From positions 1-46,300 of the forward strand of contig ONET01000024.1 in NCBI GenBank assembly GCA_900316905.1: a stretch of DNA of 46,300 bases, written 5' to 3'. This document shows positions 44,201 through 46,300 of the stretch, one piece after another. Numbering within the stretch: position 1 is the first letter of the stretch; each line of letters starts with the position of its first letter. The stretch is from an uncultured Treponema sp. (lineage in GTDB: Bacteria > Spirochaetota > Spirochaetia > Treponematales > Treponemataceae). Both the position numbers and the translations under genes were made by a program. The notes under the pieces were generated by a model. That model had not been told where the DNA came from. It saw nothing but the letters and a program-made list of their open reading frames with translations, and did no database searches.

Positions 44201-45718
44201 TTCTACTATTCAAAGTGGGGAACTTCAACTGATAGCAAAAAACCTGCTGGATCGTCAACGCAAGTAAATGGCTATGGATTAGAGCAGATTGGTTATAGTT
44301 ATGGGAACAAGAATTATTGGGATAAGTCCAGGTTCCAGGGAACTTCCGTAGTTAGCGCCAACAAGCGTGTTTATCTTGCATACTATGATCGTGTAACAAG
44401 TCAAATTCGCTTTAGGTCAAGTTTGGGTATCGACATGCCCGATTCTATACCTGATCGTGTTGGTATAAGTAAGACTTTTTCACTTGGGAACAATTTTCAA
44501 ATGGTAGTTAGCGCGCCTAGTGCAGCTCATCCAACCGTAAGTTTTCAATTGCAGCAATCCATAAATAATAAGTGGAATAATGTAGAAACAAATAATAATT
44601 ATATTAAACTTTCTAAAAAACTTGCTGACGGCACTTACGATGAGATAAAATCTGCGAATGCAAAGTCTTTCAATATTTCTTATCTTGCCTTAGGTGAATA
44701 CAGAATTGAGTGTAAAGGAACCTACAATAATAATACTTACAATGCAACGAGAGACTTTATATTGAATGGAATAGGAAACATCTCCAGTCTTAACAACCGT
44801 TCTGACGACCACGCTTTGCTTTCATTAAAAGTGCCTGTGGCCAACGCGCAAATATTTGCCGCCGAAAGTTGCGCAATGTCTACAAAAGCGACCGACTACA
44901 AGCCAGGTGAGCATCTTTGCCTTGCGGCCAAGGATGGCAAAGGCTTAAGCGGCGACGACTTGGTTGTCATGGTTTGGTACGACGGAACTGACTGCTATTA
45001 CAGCTACAACACTACGCCTAGCACAGATCGCTCACCGGACGGTAAAGACCGCGAGCTCAACAAGTTTGACGGAACTACTGGATGGTCGAAACCTCACAAA
45101 ATCTTCTCCGGCGCTGGCCAATATTGCAAGGTTGCCTTTGACTTTGGTGGCGGCGTGCATATCGCGGCCTATGACTCTGAGAACTCATGCGTCCGCTACG
45201 CTTATAGCGTCAGCCCCACAGATTACAGCAAATTTAAGACTTGCATTGTCGGTGCAAGGAACGCTGGCGGCTCTTATTTGACGCTTGACGTGGCCCTTAA
45301 CGATTCAGGCGTTGCTGTTCCGCAGATAGGATATTATTCGACCAGCGCAAAGCCTGTCCTTGCAAAATACAATGGCCCTGATATGAAGTATCCAGCTACA
45401 ACGGCCAACAGCATGACCGGCGCGGTTGGAAAATATATGACAGGCGTTTGGGAAATAAGCGTGGTTCCCTCTACAAGCGTAATAAGCTTGGATCGCGTCA
45501 ACGTCGCGCTTAGAAAAGATTCCAGTGGCAGGGCGGCAGCGCCGGCCACGGGCACGTCTTACTACTATAACAACGCCAGCGGTTATAGCAGCGACTCTTA
45601 CGGCGTTGTTTACGGCTTGGCCAACACCAACGCCGTTTTGGGCTACTGCCGCGCTGTTGGCGCCAAGACCTACATCGAGACCGCGCAGAAGAAGGAGTTG
45701 CCGTCGCCCGTGCCGTAA
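35225..45718 (+). CDS. Giant Ig-like lipoprotein (3497 aa), second paralogue
   Basis: The gene begins 11 bp after the first paralogue with GGGAGG before the ATG. A long positively charged start precedes the membrane segment and the lipobox LAAC; the mature N-terminus is CDTGLGESIDTSVPTVSISAP, nearly the same as in the paralogue. Matching blocks occur in the same order: GEIADDHPISSMDIRVF, YKNYMAMYNG, DSLQTAQFKKMINGSYKL, NIPDGPIDI, LGGNGDLYYYYS, SREDQEAGKSADITLQVGD, YPVYVYKNSTT and FDVWQLNNSAAVPI. The EF-hand-like loop is at 2328-2339 (DLNGNDTIDASE). The propeller-like C-terminus (about 2890-3497) is interrupted by an AT-rich insertion of about 120 codons. A terminator follows the stop. It arose by tandem duplication of a gene of this family; the function is unknown and adhesion is an inference. 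Confidence 0.8.
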   Translation: MKRDLSVRRKTQLLLMAKKAAIAILASFALAACDTGLGESIDTSVPTVSISAPAASAVLSGEVKVEGTCFDDKKIARVVIKVTNTGNNEVIGTYDAAIAGNNWTLSLNKPTAGSYPLKDGTYSANVVCYDGAGRQSVAASRVFEIDNTPPVFCVTSPNSIEISDPAAYGRSVKIRGEIADDHPISSMDIRVFKYENGAATEITGLFAKTSFSGFETAGGTEVKIAQYFPLDQIPENGSDDYLLYKNYMAMYNGVEIGKTVNFYIFPFLTDAAGNVSSNCYIQTQLKKLVSDECNIETTSDSLQTAQFKKMINGSYKLDELTAEQVGLVKTILSGDFVQSSYKYLSHMDEKDPGVTSSNCLLAMSVNANNSPMYEFGGYTVDSGFTEASAGGQITVRVSAGLDGTPIVQNTLRAQLWECDDTLAIIDPTKPSYSSDNNDFDVTDGTTNVKDLTQSVTTGTYTVTLPSSLVGGTHYLLTATGVDEDGNDLYSDTPYAFMVTVSANVPTVDFDGQFFVRALAVSSATAAEDCYQAVIDIEDKTEKSMKQSGSYVQVTPLLYTGYYAAKTALAKKTPVWTGSPVIINDTEIVEVSAGTYKANVKLNLFDFSPYAADNYTVALKILAKNKVASSEAATYIFWVDNAKPNLSVTSPNNGSMIMETDPNYSAGDGKYTARGHWSDVDGSGTYRLWVSKTQSSAPAFAYSKCGASESADGHSVYYEKKAKDAYLPLGVLAAGTDVSKYYTLTWPTTDWTEITGVSQTASQTNWNAPFAVTESENQTLAFVAMDAAGNVSDIGPNQKRTGISFDFAVPTLALTAEPSASAGAQVKQYYTAANSKDAEGYLRFEITAEDTFKIASLGITAQVTKNGVTTVLTEDNPSFGFKIASTSATAKKIVKTVRIKADQASGIGDGDWVIKAVALDAWGRKAERTQNPLLSTTIDCLNPAFVNYSAATPIAFGKNADGLLSAWHKDQTLTITGKVSELTSGLDTVYYWLKYPSRTDPLPSDLTDGSADGSVTIGGSKGTEILYKIMPDKFEEGEHNFLYVQAIDQAKNKNGMTPYEIKVDQTPPMVSAAWYTYDDGDTMNAAAGSVMTNKTAGLTLTLYGAASDSLSGLKTLLFKVGSLQLEGVSFAYSTTESSTASEYKAATYQSFDEIADKTTIKSWKAVVANEKLLEGDLFVSANDDAGNSSEQKAFAIVVDTEPPTIELTSPKTLEDGQTGNVSAVNGSVNFKGKAGDDKGLSRLAVSYSPDNTAWTQLADISDSSMYNWSVLQDVTTQSGDSFKMLGYDDLYAGVAKPLYIKLVATDKANNIKEKIYKYSIDPKGDRPKVTITNVALEDMASGLPAWRTGTSDIYGSVFDDDDTTNLVLKYKRADDSDWTPLTLTGTSFTITGLAEGQHTLLFQVTDGAGTVFTSNQSASYISPMLYGKKEGADSGAFEDGDTRLYVKIDTEAPATGAKAYYKYSKQKAAYGEPLNALGTIGGDATMFKYKVNAKDTNGIKGVTVSMKYKDASGDDIEISKTGSVPSAPIDGQAGYEGFEVEGFDISAVPSGAYNATIEVEDKAGLKKTGTIQIAIDNTPPEVTINSPAEAKKVLGTSTTVYGGANEFGTTKEGGKTVSTIYYALSPIGKSDTVTSLPEKFNYYYDVSQGKNVTIPEVKIGDQGKNYGYQLFKDASVTWTVTFDGDLSGSGTRAPRLNDYLASYGIATAADIQSGAFENLVRMYVWIKVVDAVGNVTEVCRGLNVDPQGDRPEIEISYPESNGKTVGGTVNLNGSVTDPANANPIEKDTVWLQIISDKVTGHGSYNYDASTAADPTGFTVNAKDVQSWVGYKKAGTPLYKVYKMKDYKIGGTNTPLNDTTAAAVTDADAKDYGILADFGGTNWNLAINSASEFNKDDDTNQVAVCVYAYNGKFSVPTYRVMTFDADAPEMSERYLRQFNGSVISASRAYTDNIYVMDKNEAGTTDTWYISFKLTDSDKIAKIGFSNSSALDAKTKAGPAKDSSYCKPVTPGDYGIIVVSYPLNSLGGADGKESLYVYYEDAKDTNPGSGHYSFVVNHDNTSPVLTTSGADYNINPDVCNKDGWYTLGSKAEEGSSESGFASVVVYFLRKNSNKVFDPMYSKGYKIGDKDVYYSLTNASDISYKEGLYWRKKAVSAALENNATTLTLSASDPNVHTGGLVKIMGVNYRIKSASGTSVVLASDIGVVTQSGKTVDAYFALGNVVDNKIKESAGEGFAKKTAPGYGHGYGSKTPAHDNDDGDLMIEKAVTTGTQTIWEAVIDSKNIPDGPIDICYTVYDAAGNYATGSVTNKDDGAFVANNAPKIANVTVGSDLNGNDTIDASEKHTWFATSIKSWDEALKEITIQGETAASAYISAKGKTAITPEILGGNGDLYYYYSYPAAASATNYVTGYNKTVFMASDTGTSGSREDQEAGKSADITLQVGDLKKAWKGTGKYEFKIYDSTEDTIGVPDLTPTVTTPTSQHADITLYMDNQADDTSAPTGEIQRFYWKDINDNSIYGSDSASDAKDLLGHIELEGELPNENFYRDSGEYDKDPKVSGKIVLRGKAFDAVRLDSLYISLPGFTGLTGLPTTGNITKDSKTFYKLAAFDPATSKWSDSDDEETPRTIDDNGWRFNVESDKFEKDGHHVTWSLELDTSKYNRTVDASAVHAGNDVLIEFISKDMGQPACPAPSQTKPQKYTGVDGTTKYAATEFASGKTSDYSGNGGYRMDIVPYITKVYTNLATASASNWSVYNRTAGGAYPVYVYKNSTTSATAMEDGESETVQVYGFNLTALQYDADELNAVAAAERQDKNAAYDCYSFAAGALTGSKAVDFNVGGVETLNNKNANDAKGDYAGTPAASPSTQEELEAEYGIYANYYNRLPNDSNNNRLNDDVKFDVWQLNNSAAVPISNKIVDPVMKINPNSGKLGFAFENDPTYFSMPNGKAGTNGERSYDFWAGCYDKMTVPSFDYTDQGEVVALAQGNDISASNADNFTFYYSKWGTSTDSKKPAGSSTQVNGYGLEQIGYSYGNKNYWDKSRFQGTSVVSANKRVYLAYYDRVTSQIRFRSSLGIDMPDSIPDRVGISKTFSLGNNFQMVVSAPSAAHPTVSFQLQQSINNKWNNVETNNNYIKLSKKLADGTYDEIKSANAKSFNISYLALGEYRIECKGTYNNNTYNATRDFILNGIGNISSLNNRSDDHALLSLKVPVANAQIFAAESCAMSTKATDYKPGEHLCLAAKDGKGLSGDDLVVMVWYDGTDCYYSYNTTPSTDRSPDGKDRELNKFDGTTGWSKPHKIFSGAGQYCKVAFDFGGGVHIAAYDSENSCVRYAYSVSPTDYSKFKTCIVGARNAGGSYLTLDVALNDSGVAVPQIGYYSTSAKPVLAKYNGPDMKYPATTANSMTGAVGKYMTGVWEISVVPSTSVISLDRVNVALRKDSSGRAAAPATGTSYYYNNASGYSSDSYGVVYGLANTNAVLGYCRAVGAKTYIETAQKKELPSPVP
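44400..44795 (+). other. AT-rich inserted domain within the second giant lipoprotein
   Basis: Hand counts give about one third G+C over 44461-44760, against about one half on either side. The encoded segment (GISKTFSLGNNFQMVV to YRIECKGTYNNNTYNATRDF) is Asn-rich, looks like an extra Ig-like sandwich, and is absent from the first paralogue, which jumps from IRFRAG to a short unrelated linker. Codon use also changes (AAT, ATA, TTT), so recent acquisition is likely. Confidence 0.7.
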
Positions 45719-45837
45719 TTGGTGGGTTTTAGAACGATTTAGGCATCGATAAACAAAGATGCCGCGGTGGGCGACGGTGGGCGCAAGGCCAAGATTTGTT
45801 GGCTAGCGGCGGGGATTGCCGGCAAGACTAAAAAGGG

Positions 45838-45867
45838 GGGCGGCCAACAGGCCGCCCTGTTTTTTTT
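45838..45867 (+). terminator. Intrinsic terminator of the giant lipoprotein operon
   Basis: GGGCGGCC (45838-45845), loop AACA and GGCCGCCC (45850-45857) are followed by TG and a long T-run. It lies 119 bp after the last giant gene, and the intervening bases hold nothing recognisable. Confidence 0.85.
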
Positions 45868-45877
45868 GTGTGGGGGA

Positions 45878-46300
45878 TTAGTTTGCGGCGCGCGCGCTTT
45901 CGCTTATGATTTGCTTGACTTGATCCACGGTCATGTTCAAGGACTTTGCGATTATGTCAACAGAAACGCCGTTTGCGTAAAAACTCCGCGCGTCTTCAAT
46001 GGCCTTTTGCTGGGCGCCCTGTTGCATACCCTGTTGGATTCCTTGCTCAAGTCCTTGTTGCATTCCCTGCCTTAAACCTTTTTCAATGCCCTGCTTCAGG
46101 CCTTTTTCAAGGCCTTGCTCCAGGCCCATCTGTTGGTAATGTTCCATCGTGGAGTTGTAGTCGCGGCGGGCTATGTCGATTGAATTTTGGCGGAACCAGT
46201 TGGCGTCCTCCTCGCTCATCCTTTGCGCTATTCTGTCGGCTTCCATAATTCCTTCCTCGCTTTTTGCGATTTGGCTTATATAGTCGGCCTTGCTTCCGTC
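45878..46300 (-). CDS. Rpn/PD-(D/E)XK nuclease-family (putative transposase) protein, C-terminal part
   Basis: The reading frame is open to the right edge, so the N-terminal nuclease domain lies outside. Visible are about 140 residues: a helical segment (DYISQIAKSEEGIMEADRI, SEEDANWFRQNSIDIARRDYNSTMEHYQQ), then a run of GLEQGLEKGLKQGIEKG-type four-residue repeats up to QQGAQQ, then a short helix-turn-helix-like end (ARSFYANGVSVDIIAKSLNMTVDQVKQII). This is the classical C-terminus of Rpn/YhgA-like recombination-promoting nucleases, annotated as PD-(D/E)XK nuclease family transposases, which cleave DNA and occur in many copies in spirochaetes. The gene converges on the giant operon across a shared terminator region. 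The degenerate repeat DNA may vary in length between strains. Confidence 0.8.
   Translation of the reverse strand, partial: DGSKADYISQIAKSEEGIMEADRIAQRMSEEDANWFRQNSIDIARRDYNSTMEHYQQMGLEQGLEKGLKQGIEKGLRQGMQQGLEQGIQQGMQQGAQQKAIEDARSFYANGVSVDIIAKSLNMTVDQVKQIISESARAAN

Noticed and set aside
45990..46110. Possible tandem-repeat or CRISPR signal
   Set aside because: It is the coding repeat for the QGLEKG-type tail usual in Rpn-family proteins.

Overview
The window looks like chromosomal DNA of a polysaccharide-degrading, gut-type spirochaete close to Treponema. This is inferred from the lipoprotein-rich gene content, the binding-protein/permease sugar systems that lack their own ATPase, and very large Ig-like lipoproteins with loose spirochaetal lipoboxes. 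No rRNA, tRNA, CRISPR array or intact insertion sequence was seen, so the genus is not proven.

Left edge (1-3900): the C-terminus of a MoxR-type AAA+ ATPase is followed by a Ser/Asp-rich open frame. That frame runs into a composition break near 510. On the minus strand past the break lies a three-gene operon reminiscent of aryl-polyene loci: two acyl carrier proteins and a fused ApeG-like membrane domain plus acyl-CoA/ACP synthetase. A 3'-truncated EamA transporter follows, carrying expanded 36-39 bp repeats.

Sugar region (4000-17450): a LacI regulator, a binding lipoprotein and two permeases precede a GH53 endo-galactanase lipoprotein, resembling Bacillus ganSPQ-ganB. A second set follows: binding lipoprotein, two permeases, cytoplasmic GH43 beta-xylosidase and LacI regulator. 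In both sets, strong hairpins separate the binding-protein gene from the permease genes. The second set has a promoter flanked by two near-identical inverted operator-like sites. The two loci together imply use of pectic galactan and xylan side products: surface cleavage, uptake, then cytoplasmic hydrolysis.

Middle (17450-19600): an intergenic palindromic repeat, a frameshifted Sir2 deacylase, and a lone TRAP-type binding lipoprotein on a divergent promoter.

Right half (19600-45720): a three-gene tandem of about 26 kb encodes one Ig-repeat protein with a probable C-terminal outer-membrane beta-barrel (1716 aa) and two giant paralogous lipoproteins (3482 and 3497 aa). The two lipoproteins share Ig-like modules, a helical insert, an EF-hand-type loop and a propeller-like C-terminus. 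This is the most distinctive element; its function is unknown, and surface adhesion or polymer binding is only an inference. A terminator and the C-terminal part of an Rpn/PD-(D/E)XK nuclease-family protein close the window.
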